Assembly (NCBI GenBank): GCA_963383645.1
Contig: OY726565.1
Coordinates: 30,126,034 to 30,190,033 of the forward strand
Direction of reading: 5' to 3'
DNA from: Muscardinus avellanarius
Taxonomy: Eukaryota > Chordata > Mammalia > Rodentia > Gliridae
DNA length: 64,000 nucleotides
Shown here: positions 21,910 through 32,775 of the stretch, piece by piece
Position numbering within the stretch: position 1 is the stretch's first letter
Layout of the letters: each line of letters begins with the position of its first letter
Position numbers and translations under genes: made by a program
Notes under the pieces: generated by a model
Database searches by the model: none
Told to the model about the DNA's origin: nothing
Seen by the model: only the letters and a program-made list of their open reading frames with translations

Positions 21910-22868
21910 ATGTGCTAGGTCAAGGTTTATTGCACTAACTATACTTTTAGCAAGATATTTTGTATTTTAATATTCTTCTTTACACATTCCTGAATTTTTC
22001 CTCTGTAGAACATTAATTATGCTGACTCAATGTCCCAGCCAGGGCTTCCCCCTACAGACAAGAGAGTTCAAAGTGCAGCGGGAGCCACTCACCTCCCCCA
22101 ACCACATCAAAAGCATCAATAAGCAGCAGCCCTCCTCTCAAGAATGACAATAGCACGAATGCTCTTATCCAAATGTTAGCATGCTGATTCTTAATTAATT
22201 TTAGAAGCTTCAGAGAGTAAAATGATATTTCTGACATAATCTGAACTGTAACCATCCCCCGCTTCTTATCATATACTCTGAAGTTCTGGGATCAGCATCC
22301 AGCTGACACACAGTGAGTCCCTCACACTGAAGGTACTCAGGGCTAGTAGATTATCTGATCCCCCTTGACCATTATAACAAAAGGGAAAAAACTGAAAATC
22401 ACTTCCCATCAAAGCTGCACACAACAGTAACTTCCCATGGGAAACACAAGTTCTATTGCAACCAGAGAGGAATATTGGGGGGAGGGGGCCAAGGAACAAA
22501 CAAATGTGCTCAAAAATAGTAATGCATACCTCCTCTCTGATTTCCTTTAACAATGTCATGCAGGGACTAACCACGTGTCATCTCTGATATATTGTGATCT
22601 GGCATATTGTGACCAAGTTTAACATTGGAAACCTTCCTGCTGAACCTGAGGGTAAATCTGTACTGCACTGAAAGAGATTCTGTGGAGAATATGACCTGGC
22701 CTTTTGTTCATTGTTTCCAGATTCTGCTTTGAAAATAGCCTTGTTTGGAATTTCACAGTCATATTAGTAAGTTAAACTCTTTGTATAATTCTGCAAGAAA
22801 GGAACTTGTTCCACCTTGTTTAGACCAAATTTATTTAACCAAGGAACAATAAATTTGACATACTCATG
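21910..22868. other. Non-coding DNA, nothing recognised
   Basis: Unassigned frames of up to 101 codons on the minus strand (22269-22574), with no domain signature. Confidence 0.45.
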
Positions 22869-22871
22869 TAA

Positions 22872-22966
22872 TTTCTGCCACTGGGAAGTTTGAGGAAGCA
22901 GGATCTGGAATTTGAGGTCAGCCTGGGCAACACAGAAAGACTCCATCTCAGAATGACAAAGCACCA
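22872..22966 (+). repeat. B1-like monomer fragment
   Basis: TTTGAGGTCAGCCTGGGCAA followed by CACAGAAAGACTCCATCTC resembles the older B1/7SL-type consensus without a dID half. Confidence 0.5.
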
Positions 22967-23083
22967 ACAAAGCATTATTATTTGAAACATTCAAACTTAT
23001 GATTCAAGTATAGGATTATATAATTTTTGTTACCTAGATTTCATTGCAATTGATGTATCATTATTGATTTTTAATTGGCTTTA

Positions 23084-23085
<2 letters not shown>

Positions 23086-23120
<35 letters not shown>
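23086..23120. repeat. (TA)n microsatellite
   Basis: About 17 TA dinucleotides. Confidence 0.9.
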
Positions 23121-23123
<3 letters not shown>

Positions 23124-24130
23124 AGTCCTACATATCTTTTTCTCAGTTGCTATCAGATGCAGTCAGTTTGTAGTATATAAGTCATTAAAAGCAAAGTTGT
23201 GCTTTATAAAGGTTTTTTACATTTTTCTCCTAATTTTCCTAGGTATGCTTTTCAAGACATCAAGTATAATATCCCGGTTTAAAACATTTATATACATTTG
23301 TATTAAATAGCATTTTTTGATGCAGAAAATAAAAATCAGTTCAGACTCACACATCCAAAACTAACTGAATAATTAGCTATATTTCTTTGTAATTTTATAA
23401 AAATATGCATATAGATACACATATAGTGGTGATATGTACTTTAATATTAAATGTCATGTAATGACCATTTCTTGTGTCTCTAACATTTTTTGAAAACATT
23501 ATTTTGAACGGCTACATAACATCTCAGCCTGTAAGTGAACCATATTCCATTAAACATAGAAATTCTTTTGGAAAAATATTTTTATAATGCCCAAGTGTTC
23601 CCAATCTGGACATATCACTTCCCACTCTGGTCTTATATCAACTAGGACATAGGATGTCATTTAACAAAGAGACACAAAAATCTGGTAACTGGAATCTAAT
23701 GACAGTTCAGTTCAGACTGCCTGCTCAGGTTAGAAGGTGTCCTGTCCAGCTCGAGAAAAGATCCTGCTGAAAGAGGGAGGTCATCCGAAATAAAATCTTT
23801 CATTCTGACCTACCTTCTCCTGAAGGGCTCTCCTCCTCTGCATGGTCAACTACCGCCACATTTATGTTCCAGACCCGGGAATGAAGAAATAAAAATTGAC
23901 AGCAGTTTTCTCTTAAAAACTATGACCCAGACTTTTACATCCTTTCCACTCACACCTCACAGGCTGGAACTTACTCATATAGCTGCCTCTCCCAAATGTA
24001 ATATGGGATGGGAGACATGGATCCTCCTAGGCGCCAAATGCCCAGCTAAAATGATGGGTTTCTATTACTAAACAGAAGAATGTAACAATGAACACTAGAT
24101 AATAATTAGCAGATTCTGACACCAGCAGTA
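23121..24130. other. AT-rich non-coding DNA
   Basis: Nothing recognised. Confidence 0.5.
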
Positions 24131-24134
24131 TGTT

Positions 24135-24490
24135 GCCTATCCATTCTTTCAGTAGAGTTTTGTAGCTTTTTTCATGTAGGTACTTCTTATTTTATTATTA
24201 ATTTGTCAATATATTCTATTCTGGGGATATAATAGACAAATGAGATTTCTCATTATATTTTCTTTCTAGTTACTACTAGCAGATGAAATTTTTATTTATA
24301 TTCTAGTCATCCAGTTTTCTAAATTCTCTCATTGCTTTGTTACATTTTTATTGTATTTTCTAGGAATTTGTACTGTTCATTATAAACATTGTTTACTTTC
24401 CCCTACTTTTAAAGTATACTTCTTCTGTTTTATGTACTACTGTTTAACTTAGATTTCTTTTTAATTGTGGAGTTTTGATTTAAATTTTAA
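24135..24490 (-). mobile_element. Old LINE-1 fragment
   Basis: TATTGTATTTTCTAGGAATTTG and neighbouring T-rich text resemble the antisense of LINE-1 ORF2 near the reverse-transcriptase region in old mammalian L1. Strongly decayed, with no frame. Confidence 0.4.
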
Positions 24491-24574
24491 TTAGAAAACC
24501 ACTTGAATAATTTTTCACTGCTGAGGAATTTGGCTATTGTTTGTATGGTTTTAATAAGTAATCTGTTTTTCCCT

Positions 24575-24652
24575 TTGAGGTGCTGGGGACCCAACTCAAG
24601 GCCTTAGGCATGCTAGGCAAGTACTCTACCACTAAACCACACTAAGGTCTAT
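24575..24652 (-). repeat. ID SINE monomer
   Basis: GAGGTGCTGGGGACCCAACT, then CATGCTAGGCAAGTACTCTA and CCACTAAACCACAC: a reversed stand-alone ID element including the GCATGCTAGGCAAG section absent from the dimers. Confidence 0.75.
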
Positions 24653-24689
24653 AACCCACCCGACCACAGAAAAGAAAAAAAAAAAAAGG

Positions 24690-26010
24690 TTAGACCTAGA
24701 GAAAACTTGAGCATGGACCTGGGAGTTCCCATGTGCTGGGCACTGCCCCCTCCTGTTAACATCTTCCATTTGTATAAGACACGTGTTGTAATTCATGAGC
24801 CCAAGGCTGATATACTGTTAGAAACTAAAGTCCACACATAGTTAATTCAGATTTCCCCCATGTTTACCTAATGTTCTTTATTTTTTACAGAATCTCTATC
24901 AGCTTATCCATTCCCTTTACTTGTCTCCTTAGACTCTTGGTTATGACATTTTATTAGATTTTTCTAGAATCTGATGCTCCCAGAAATTTTAAAGAGTCTG
25001 CTTTCTTGATGCTCTTCTGATCATGACAATGGATTTATGAAACTTTAAAAGAAAGATCAGAAGGATAAAACGCCATTCCCATCACATATCAAAGGTGCAT
25101 GCTCTCATGACTTACCACCTTTGTTGTTAACTGTTCATTTGGAGATAGTGAGATCTGTCAGGTTAATTCACTGTAATACTACAGTTTTCCTCTTCCACGC
25201 ATGCTGTATTGTTAGGAAGGAAGTCATTACACCCAGTCTTAGGAGTAAGGAGTTATGTTTCTCTCCTTCAGGGAGGTATATATACAAAGTCTATTTGAAA
25301 TTCTTGTGTCTGTTCACCTCCATTTATTAATTTATGAAATCATTTTTCGGCTTCTCTTTTCTTCCTTCCTTTTTATTTTGTCATATAGTTGTTAGGTCAA
25401 ATGTATAGTCTACTGTTCTTATCATTTTTAATGATATGGTTTAAAAGCTGTAAATTTATTTTTATAGAGATTACTATATATGTAAATTTTTAGTTACTTT
25501 TTCACTTTCAATATTTTCTATATAATCATGTTAAATTGGAAATTACAGTCCTTCTTTAGTAAGAAAAACGTAAAGTTAATAAGTCCTGAGTTTAAAATAG
25601 GAATCTTTTGAAATACACAGAAATTCAGACGTGTCCCATTGAATCCACAGTGGTATTTAGAGCTTAAAAAATATATATGTGTGGAGCCTTACTTTAACCT
25701 AACAAATTGAATTTTTATAGTCTTTATCCAAATAGACTCAGTTTATTGACTAGTAAATTAAATTTTAGTATGCTCTGATATTCATGATAAAAAATAGATT
25801 TTCTCTAATGTGTTTTACTTTACCTGAAGTTTTTAAATGGTCTTCATGCATCTGAAATAGAACCATTAACTTGAAGGTTGCTAGCTTAAAACATGTTTTA
25901 GCATTAATTATCAGAAATAAATAAACTACATAACAACTCTCAGAACTCTATCTACATCCACAAACTAAACACTTTCACAAAACAATACATGCATTTCCAA
26001 CATTCATTCT
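24690..26010. other. 1.3 kb AT-rich non-coding DNA
   Basis: No supported gene or repeat. Confidence 0.5.
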
Positions 26011-26011
26011 A

Positions 26012-26100
26012 ACTTAATCTTACTAGGTTGCTGAAAGTCTTCCTAAGTTTCTAAGGCTGGTCTGAACCTGTAGTCTTCCTATCGCAGTCTCCCTAACTTT
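26012..26100 (-). repeat. Decayed B1-dID left-half fragment
   Basis: ACTAGGTTGCTGAAAGTCTT, TTTCTAAGGCTGGTCTGAAC, and CGCAGTCTCCC follow the reversed B1-like half. Confidence 0.5.
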
Positions 26101-27050
26101 ACCTTATAGTACTTTAAACTGCTGATTCTAATCTACTCAGCTAACCTCACGATTACTTAAACAAAAGTGACACTCAGTTTACAAAACCCATCTCTAACTC
26201 TGTGAGCATCTAAAGTGTTTAAGCCTTGTTCATGGAAAATTTTAAGGTGTCATAAAGCATAAGTTTGGGTAGGGGAAAGTGTTTGTTAATGTTTTGTTAA
26301 TGCATTTGATTATGTGCCTATTGTCATTCTTTAAATTGAAAATGGATGTTATCAAGATTTCTTTCTCATTACTTTTTTTGTATTTCTAGAAACATACTCT
26401 GTGAAGCCTTCTGAACAAGAACAAGTGTATCATATGCTCTTTTCTATTACAACTTGTAGTTCCCAGAAAATGATATTTTATTATCACTGATAATCCTTGG
26501 ATATAATATAAGCATTGATTAGTTCCTATTGTAAGAGAGAATGAGATTTATATTAATTGACGTTTCCCTTCTGGCTGCACATCAGTCTTTATTCCTCTTT
26601 CTCATATCTTAGGAGCTGGCAGTAGCTGAAGGGGTGACCTTAGTTAAAATAGTGAATGATCTTCACATGTAGGGCATACATGGGCTCTGAAGTTTAGACA
26701 ATGTCCTGTATCAATTTTAGCAAATTGACCACACCAAATCGTTGATCCCTATCTTGAGGCTATCTTTGGTCCCTTATTACTATCTATACTTTTTCTAGTT
26801 ATGGTACAGATATTCCAGTCTGATTAGCTAACTCGAGAACCCCATTGTCACCCTTAAGATGAAATCGTGCCATGGCATGCTTTCCAAACCAGCCGTGGTC
26901 TAACACTACTTTTGCTTTTTTTCATAACATCTACCCAGGAATGGGCTGACCATCAAACTACTTTATGAATACTTATGTCCCTTATCACCTTCAAACTACT
27001 AGAATCATTGACACATGAAGGAGATTTAGAAAAAAAATTATTCAAAATTT
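26101..27050. other. Non-coding DNA, nothing recognised
   Basis: No gene or familiar repeat. Confidence 0.5.
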
Positions 27051-27056
27051 ATTTCT

Positions 27057-27246
27057 GGCCGGGCGTGGTGGCACACACTTGTAATCCCCGTGCTTGGGAG
27101 GCGGAGACAGGAGGATCACGCAGGTTCGAAGCCAGCCACGCTGGCTTAAGAGACCCTGTTTCCAAATTAAAAAATATATATAAAATAGGTCTGGGAGTGT
27201 AGCCCAGAGGTAGAAGGGCTTCCAAAAACCCCAGTACCACCAAAAG
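27057..27246 (+). repeat. B1-dID SINE, TCTGGGAG subfamily, with TSD
   Basis: GGCCGGGCGTGGTGGCACAC, CACGCAGGTTCGAAGCCAGC, GGCTTAAGAGACCCTG, and GGTCTGGGAGTGTAGCCC. Flanked by AAAATTTATTTCTG and AAAATTATTTCTGA. One of the best preserved members. Confidence 0.9.
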
Positions 27247-28199
27247 AAAATTATTTCTGACTCTACTTTCCCCATTTCATTCTGGTTCATTCCCATTTCA
27301 TCATGAAAGTTGGTCACTGATTGGGACAACAATGAGCTTATCTACTTACTCTAGGCTACCTTCTGGGCCATCATTCAATGAAAAAGGAGGAGAAACCTAA
27401 AATTATTTGGAAAATTCAAAATGCTATATAAAAATTCCTGGGCATAGTATGTCTTAGGTCCTAGCATCATGGACATGTGTAAGCATCATAATAAATCATC
27501 ATAATAAGTCATTCCTTAAGAACTCGGAGACAAGGGGACCCGGCACACCTGACATGCTGCTGACTGTATTGAGCCTATGAAAAAGAAAAAGAAAAAAGGA
27601 AATATAGGTTTACCTGCTTTGATTGCTTCTTTCCAGATTGAGAGTCATAGAAGAGAATTCTTAGGATTTTGTGGATTCATCCCTGTGGCTCCCAGGGAGC
27701 AGGGTGAGTTTAGGAGGCTCATCATTCCAGAATCTTGTTTCTTTCTTAGTTATCATTCTTTGAAGCACTGGGTTTTTCCCCTTTATTCAGTTTTGATCCC
27801 TGCTGTGGACTTTTTCTTTTATGTGAAGGTAGTGATGGACTATAAATTGTTTTTATTTTGTTTATATCATGAATTGGAAAAGGGAGATGCATTAAGCTGC
27901 TTTATTTTACTGTTTAACCCAGAATATTTCTCTTGAGTTTTGTAACCAGGCTTAAGAAATTATTTATACTTAATTTCGTGTTGTCCAGTTCTAACTCAGT
28001 TACTTTGCTGCAATCTGGCTATAGAACTTCTTATACTTATCTAAATTTCAGGTTACAGAGCTCACATTTTGAGAGAAAATAAAATTAAAGCCAGAACTTT
28101 AATTCCCCTTTCAAACAAGGTATCAGCTTTAAGTAAAAGTGCAAATCCATTCACCTATTTTAAGGGAAACTTGTGATTTTTTTTTTTTGCAGCACTATG
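27247..28199. other. Non-coding DNA with a 119-codon frame
   Basis: A plus-strand frame at 27577-27936 begins in a Lys run. I see no domain, and the flanks give no promoter or splice evidence, so it is not called as a gene. Confidence 0.4.
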
Positions 28200-28213
28200 T
28201 TGCGTACATTACT

Positions 28214-28428
28214 TTCTTTTTTTTATTTTTATTTATTTATTTATTTATATTTTGGTGGTACTGGGGTTCCTGGAAACCCTTCTACCTCCAGGCTACACTC
28301 CCAGACACATTTTTTAAATTTGGAAACAGGATCTCTTAAGCCAGTGAGGCTGGCTTCAAACCTTTGCTATTCTCCTTTCTCCACCTTCCAAACTCAGGGA
28401 GTACAAATGTGCGCCACCACTCCTGGCT
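28214..28428 (-). repeat. B1-dID SINE, TCTGGGAG subfamily, with TSD
   Basis: A (TTTA)n tail, GGTGGTACTGGGGTTCCTGG, GCTACACTCCCAGAC, GGATCTCTTAAGCCAG, and GCGCCACCACTCCTGGC. The flanks GCGTACATTACTTTCT and GCATACATCACTTTCT form the TSD. Confidence 0.9.
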
Positions 28429-28430
28429 GC

Positions 28431-28888
28431 ATACATCACTTTCTGAGTGTGAAAACGGAAATGCTACAGAATATTTAAGACTGTGATAGACTGTGCCCCA
28501 TGAGCTAGACTAAGGACTCCTATGTTTTTGTATAACTGAAATTATTTTCTGTTGTGTTTTCTGCTATCCAATATAAAGAGATAAGGGCTACATTTACATT
28601 ATATTAAATTCCTCTTAACATAAAATCTTATTTTTAGCCATTTGAACTATAAATGTCTAAATGATTTTATGGATGTAAGAAATCATAAAATATGCTTTAT
28701 ATGACCTAGTACTTTATAAACTGTTGACAATATGTAGTTTTTGAATTTTTAATTGATCTCTTTGTTTTCAGTAGTACCATGAAAACCATTGTTAGTTACA
28801 ATATTTGAAGCAGCAGCTCTTAGTCTCTGCTGTAATATTTTTTTTAAATAATTGCTTCTAAAGTCACAAATTTTATAACAGCACTCAT
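28431..28888. other. AT-rich non-coding DNA
   Basis: Nothing recognised. Confidence 0.5.
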
Positions 28889-28902
28889 AGGTGTTTATTC
28901 TT

Positions 28903-29230
28903 TTTTTAATTTATTTCTATTGGTGCATTGTAATCATATATCACATTGGAATATAAGACTTGAGAGGATATACAAGCACACATCATCCAATTAGCCCTCA
29001 TCCAGTCCCCATCCCATTTCCTCCCCCCTCCCTCGATCCCATGCTTGTTTGGTGATTAACTTTGATACATATGTTTATGTACCTCCTGCTTTATAAAGAG
29101 GCTCCATCCTCCCCTATTCCATACCCTCTGATTGGTCACCTTAATTGTTTCACTATAGGGCCCTTTCTATAGCTCGACCATTTCCTGCTGATTAGGGGAA
29201 GCATCGGTTTTAATTTTCTGCAATATTTCT
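28903..29230 (-). repeat. LINE-1 3'-UTR-like module of composite copy 1
   Basis: The plus strand reads GGTGCATTGTAATCATATAT, GGATATACAAGCACACATCA and TTAGCCCTCATCCAGTCCC, then TGTTTGGTGATTAACTTTG. This aligns with the LINE-1 3' end nested at 38910-39045 (GTGCATTGTAGTCCTACATC, TTTAGCCCTTCACCAATTCC, TGTTTGGCTTGGTGACC). The polypyrimidine tract of the plus strand is the G-rich tract typical of rodent L1 3' UTRs. It would supply the 3' end recognised by LINE-1 reverse transcriptase. Confidence 0.75.
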
Positions 29231-29269
29231 CTGTGCATGCCTCATTGCAAATACCGATCCCACTCTTGA

Positions 29270-30749
29270 CGGCCCAGTTGTGGCCTGGCTACCCGGTGGA
29301 CTGATCCAGACCTCGCTGGTTCAAGCAGCGGCCTTGCCTCATGGGAGGCCCCAGTTCTGTCCTCGCTGGCCCCGACACTGGCCTAACCCCTCAGCTGGCT
29401 CCAATCCCAGCCTCGGAGGCCCCAGCACCGGCCTTCCTCACGGCAGGCTCTGATGTTAGCCGATGGCCCCGGCATCGGCCTAACCCCTCGGCAGGCTGCA
29501 ATCTAGGCCTCGGAGGCCCCAGCATCGGCCTTGCCTTGCAGCAGGCTCTGATCCTGGCCTTGCTGGCCCTAGCACTGGCCTAACCCCTTGGCAGGCTCCG
29601 ATCCCGGCCTTGGAGGCCTAAATAACGGCCTTGCCTCACGGAAGGCTCCGATGCAGGCTGTTGGCCCCAGCACCGGCCTAACCCCTTGGCAGGCTCCAAT
29701 CCTGGCCTCAAAGGCCCCAGCACCAGCCTAACTCCTCGGCATGCTCCAATCCAGGCCTCGGAGGCCTCAGTAGCGGCCTTGCCTCACGGCAAGCTCTGAT
29801 CCCAGCCACGCTGGCCCTGGCACTGGCCTGACCCCTCGGCAGGCTCCGATCCCGGCCTCGGAGGCCCCAGCATCAGCCTTGCCTCACGGCAGGCTCCGAT
29901 CCCGGCCTCGCTGGCCCCAGCACCGGCCTAATCCCTTGGCAGGCTCCGATCCCAACCTCAGAGGCCTCAATAGCGGCTTTGCCACATGGAAGGCTCCGAT
30001 GCCGGCCAGTGGCCCCGGCACCGGCCTAACCCCTCAGCAGGCTCTGATCCCAGCCTCGGAGGCCCCAGCATTGGCCTTGCCTCGCAGCAGGCTCTGATCC
30101 CGGCCTGCTGGCCCCAGCACCAGCCTAACTCCTTGGCAGGCTCCGATCCTGGCCTCTAAGGCCCCAGCACCGGCCTAACCCCTTGGCAGGCTCCGATCCT
30201 GGCCTCGCTGGCCCCGGAACTGGCCTAACGCCTTGGCATGCTCCAATCCCGGCCTTGGAGGCCCCAGCACCGGCCTTGCCTCACAGCAGGCTCCGATCCC
30301 GGCCTTGCTGGCCTCGGCACCAGCCTAATCCCTCGCAGGCTCCAATCCCGGCCTCAGAGGCCTCAATAGCGGCCTTGCCTCACGGAAGTCTCCGATGCTG
30401 GCCAGTGGCCCCAGCACCGGCCTAACCCCTCATCAGGCTCTGATCCCAGTCTCGGAGGCTCCAGCACCGGCTTTGCCTCATGGCAGGCTTAGATCCCGGC
30501 CTCGCTGGCCCCAGCACCAGCCTAACCCCTCGGCTGGCTCTGATCCTGCCCTTGGAAGCCTCAATAGTGGCCTTGCCTCACGGAATGCTTCAGTGCCGGC
30601 TGTTGGCCCCAGCACTGGCCTAACCCTTCGGCAGGCTCCAATCCCGGCCTCGGAGGCCCCAGCACCGGCCTTGCCTCATGGCAGGCTCCAATCCCAGCTT
30701 TGCTGTGTCCGTCGCCGGCCTCACCCCTCGGTAGGCTCTAATCCGAGCA
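29270..30749 (-). repeat. 50-bp VNTR of composite copy 1
   Basis: About 30 units of 50 bp, alternating between two forms so that the larger period is 100 bp. On the plus strand one form contains GGAGGCCCCAGCACCGGCC then TTGCCTCACGGCAGG. The other contains CGCTGGCCCCAGCACCGGCC then TAACCCCTCGGCAGG. Both end CTCCGATCCCGG. The Ala-Pro-rich frames at 29341-30871 are translations of this array. Confidence 0.9.
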
Positions 30750-31316
30750 CCCTCTTCGCCCTACTATTTGTCCCATGTTCTCGAGGGTTCATGGTGGTGG
30801 TAGCATTCTGCCATTGGGGTCATTACTTCAAAGGTTCCAGGTGTAATGTATCAGATCTCTGCCTCCCCTGAGTACTGGCCACTGCCATTGCCACTGCCTC
30901 CACCATTTCAAATCTTTCCCAAGCTCTTTTTCCACTCTGAATGTTGTCCAGTCTTCCTCAGCATGCGCAACAGTAGCATTCAAACTTTGGTGTAATTTCT
31001 CCAAAAAATAAAAAAAAAATAAGTTTGGTAGGCTCTGATTTCTGCTTCTCTTGAATACAATTCTCCACCGCCAATGTGGATACCGCTTTCAGCACCACCT
31101 TTCTCCTTGGTCTTCGCTAAAGCCTCTCTCCTTACAGGTGATGTCCAAGATTCTTAACAATGTAGAGAAGAAGCAGTCCTCCTTAGCAGGGAATTTTTCC
31201 AATAATTCCAGTTCATTTGGATAAGTTTTTTCTGTATCTCCAGTATCCTGGCATTCGCCACTTCCTTGACCCCTCTCCGATATTTTCCTTTTTTCTTTTT
31301 CTTTTCCTATTTTACA
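30750..31316 (-). other. Unique segment of composite copy 1, with an ORF fragment
   Basis: Non-repetitive sequence shared with copy 2. On the minus strand a frame at 31089-31373 gives a stretch beginning CQDTGDTEKTYPNELELLEK and including LLRILDITCKERGF. The equivalent frame in copy 2 (about 53540-53680) is open and similar (QDTGDADKTYPNALELMEK). The minus strand has CACCTGTAAGG, a splice-donor-like site, after ILDIT. It could be captured exon sequence from a host gene, but I cannot name one. Of 11 codon differences about 8 change the residue, which does not suggest selection on protein. Confidence 0.5.
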
Positions 31317-31681
31317 GGGTCCTTCCGGGTGGAGAGGGGTTCGCCTAGGGGTGCCCTGCCAGCACCTGCCCACCCGCCCAGGGTCAGGGCTCAGGGGCCC
31401 GGACCACGGGGTCCTTCCAGGTGGAGAGGGGGGTCACCTAGGGGTGCCCCGCCAGCACCTGCCCACCTGACCAGGGTCGGGGGCCCAGGGGCCTGGACCA
31501 CAGGGTCATTCTGGGTGGAGAGGGGTGTCGCCTAGGGGCGCCCCGCCAGTGCCTGCCCACCCGCTCAGGGTCGGGGGCCCAGGGGCCTGGACCATGGGGT
31601 CCTTCCGGGTGGAGAGGGGGGTCACCTAGGGGCGCCCCGCCAGCGCCTGCCCACTCACCCAGGGTCAGGGGCCCAGGAGCC
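31317..31681 (-). repeat. 93-bp GC-rich 5' module of composite copy 1
   Basis: Four tandem units start at about 31317, 31410, 31503 and 31597, each with GGGTCCTTCCGGGTGGAGAG, CGCCTAGGGGCGCCCCGCC and CAGGGGCC. Being at the 5' end of the element and CpG-rich, it may act as its promoter, as tandem monomers do in murine LINE-1. Copy 2 carries a different 5' module. Confidence 0.85.
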
Positions 31682-31695
31682 AGGTGTTTATTCTT

Positions 31696-32530
31696 AATGA
31701 GGTCAATCTGTGGAAAAAACAACTGTTTTCTTACTATTCATTTTAATTATGTTCCTCTTCTACTTTATCTTATCTTATTGCCTTTTATTTTAAGCTTATT
31801 TTAATTCATCTGAGCTTAATACTTTTAATTTTGTGTTTCTTTTTCATAGTGGTCAGGTCAGCCTGTACCCTACCAAGTATAGCAAATACAATAAAAAAAA
31901 TATTATGTGAGCAATACAGATAATGTCCTTTTTACACCATTGATTTCTATTTGTCCTATGTAACTTTTGTTCTTTGAACTTATCCTCAAATAGGGAAATC
32001 TTTATAAGATTCAACATATTCAAAAAACTAGAGAAACAGCAGATTGTTGATGCTGTTTATTCTTTCTTCCACCAGCTTCCAGCTGAAATTCTCTCTGAGG
32101 CTTATTTCTGAGGAGCAGATGAACAGGTGTTGTCCCTAATTTGTTTTGTGGTGTCTTTCAGGCTTTCATGGTTAAATTTAAATAAGATTTTCTTCCAATC
32201 CCACCCCCTGAGATTCCTGATATTGCTAACAGATTGTGCACATTTACAATCCACAGCATCCCTCCACCCAGGAATCCCCCTATTTCCACCCATCTGACTC
32301 TACTTTAAATGTACAGGATGCAACAATCACTCTCCAACCTGTTCTTGCTTCCTAACCTGTGAGAGCTGAGATCAGTTATGTCCACTCAGTTTCACTATCA
32401 GAATGAAGAATTTGGACCATCTGTGTCAACATGACTTAACTATTTCAAAAGATAAGAATATTAATAAAATTTTAATTTCACTGATACCTGACATAACTTC
32501 CTGCAAACTAAAGTATCAGAAACCAAAAAA
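31696..32530. other. Non-coding DNA, nothing recognised
   Basis: No gene or familiar repeat. Confidence 0.5.
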
Positions 32531-32534
32531 AGAG

Positions 32535-32743
32535 CCAGGCGTTGGGCAGCCACTGATAATCCCAGCATTTGGGAGGCTGAAACAGGAGGATCACAGTTTG
32601 CGAACAGCCTCAGCTACTTAGTGAGGCTCTTTGTAACTCAGTGAGATCCTGTTTCAAAATAAAGAATAAAAAATAGGGCTGGGGGTGTAGCTCGAAGTTA
32701 GAATGCCCCTGGGTTCCATCCGCAGTGCCGGAAAAAAAAAATG
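32535..32743 (+). repeat. B1-dID SINE
   Basis: GATAATCCCAGCATTTGGGA, CAGCCTCAGCTACTTAGTGA, the linker, and GGGCTGGGGGTGTAGCTCG, ending in an A-run. Confidence 0.9.
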
Positions 32744-32775
32744 TAGGTAAATGGCTTTCTTAAAGAAAAGTTTTG

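Larger units (their letters stand above)
28903..31681 (-). mobile_element. Composite VNTR retroelement, copy 1
   Basis: A 2.78-kb non-autonomous element bounded by a perfect 14-bp direct repeat, AGGTGTTTATTCTT, at 28889-28902 and 31682-31695. Reading the minus strand 5' to 3', it has four parts. First, four GC-rich units of about 93 bp (31317-31681). Second, a unique segment (about 30750-31316). Third, a VNTR of 50-bp units (29270-30749). Fourth, a segment related to the LINE-1 3' UTR (28903-29230) ending in an A-rich tail. The junction TT/AAGAA fits the LINE-1 endonuclease preference. No reverse transcriptase or long conserved ORF is present, so LINE-1 proteins in trans are the likely machinery. 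The plan recalls primate SVA, but the parts are different. A sister copy lies at 51254-54186. I do not recognise a named family. Confidence 0.8.

Noticed and set aside
27577..27936. 119-codon plus-strand frame as a gene
   Set aside because: Starts in a Lys run, is rich in aromatic residues as expected of AT-rich chance frames, and shows no domain.
29341..30871. Repeated Pro/Ala-rich frames like a collagen- or mucin-like protein
   Set aside because: The repeat unit is 50 bp, not a multiple of three. Frames shift between units, and both composite copies show unrelated start and end points.
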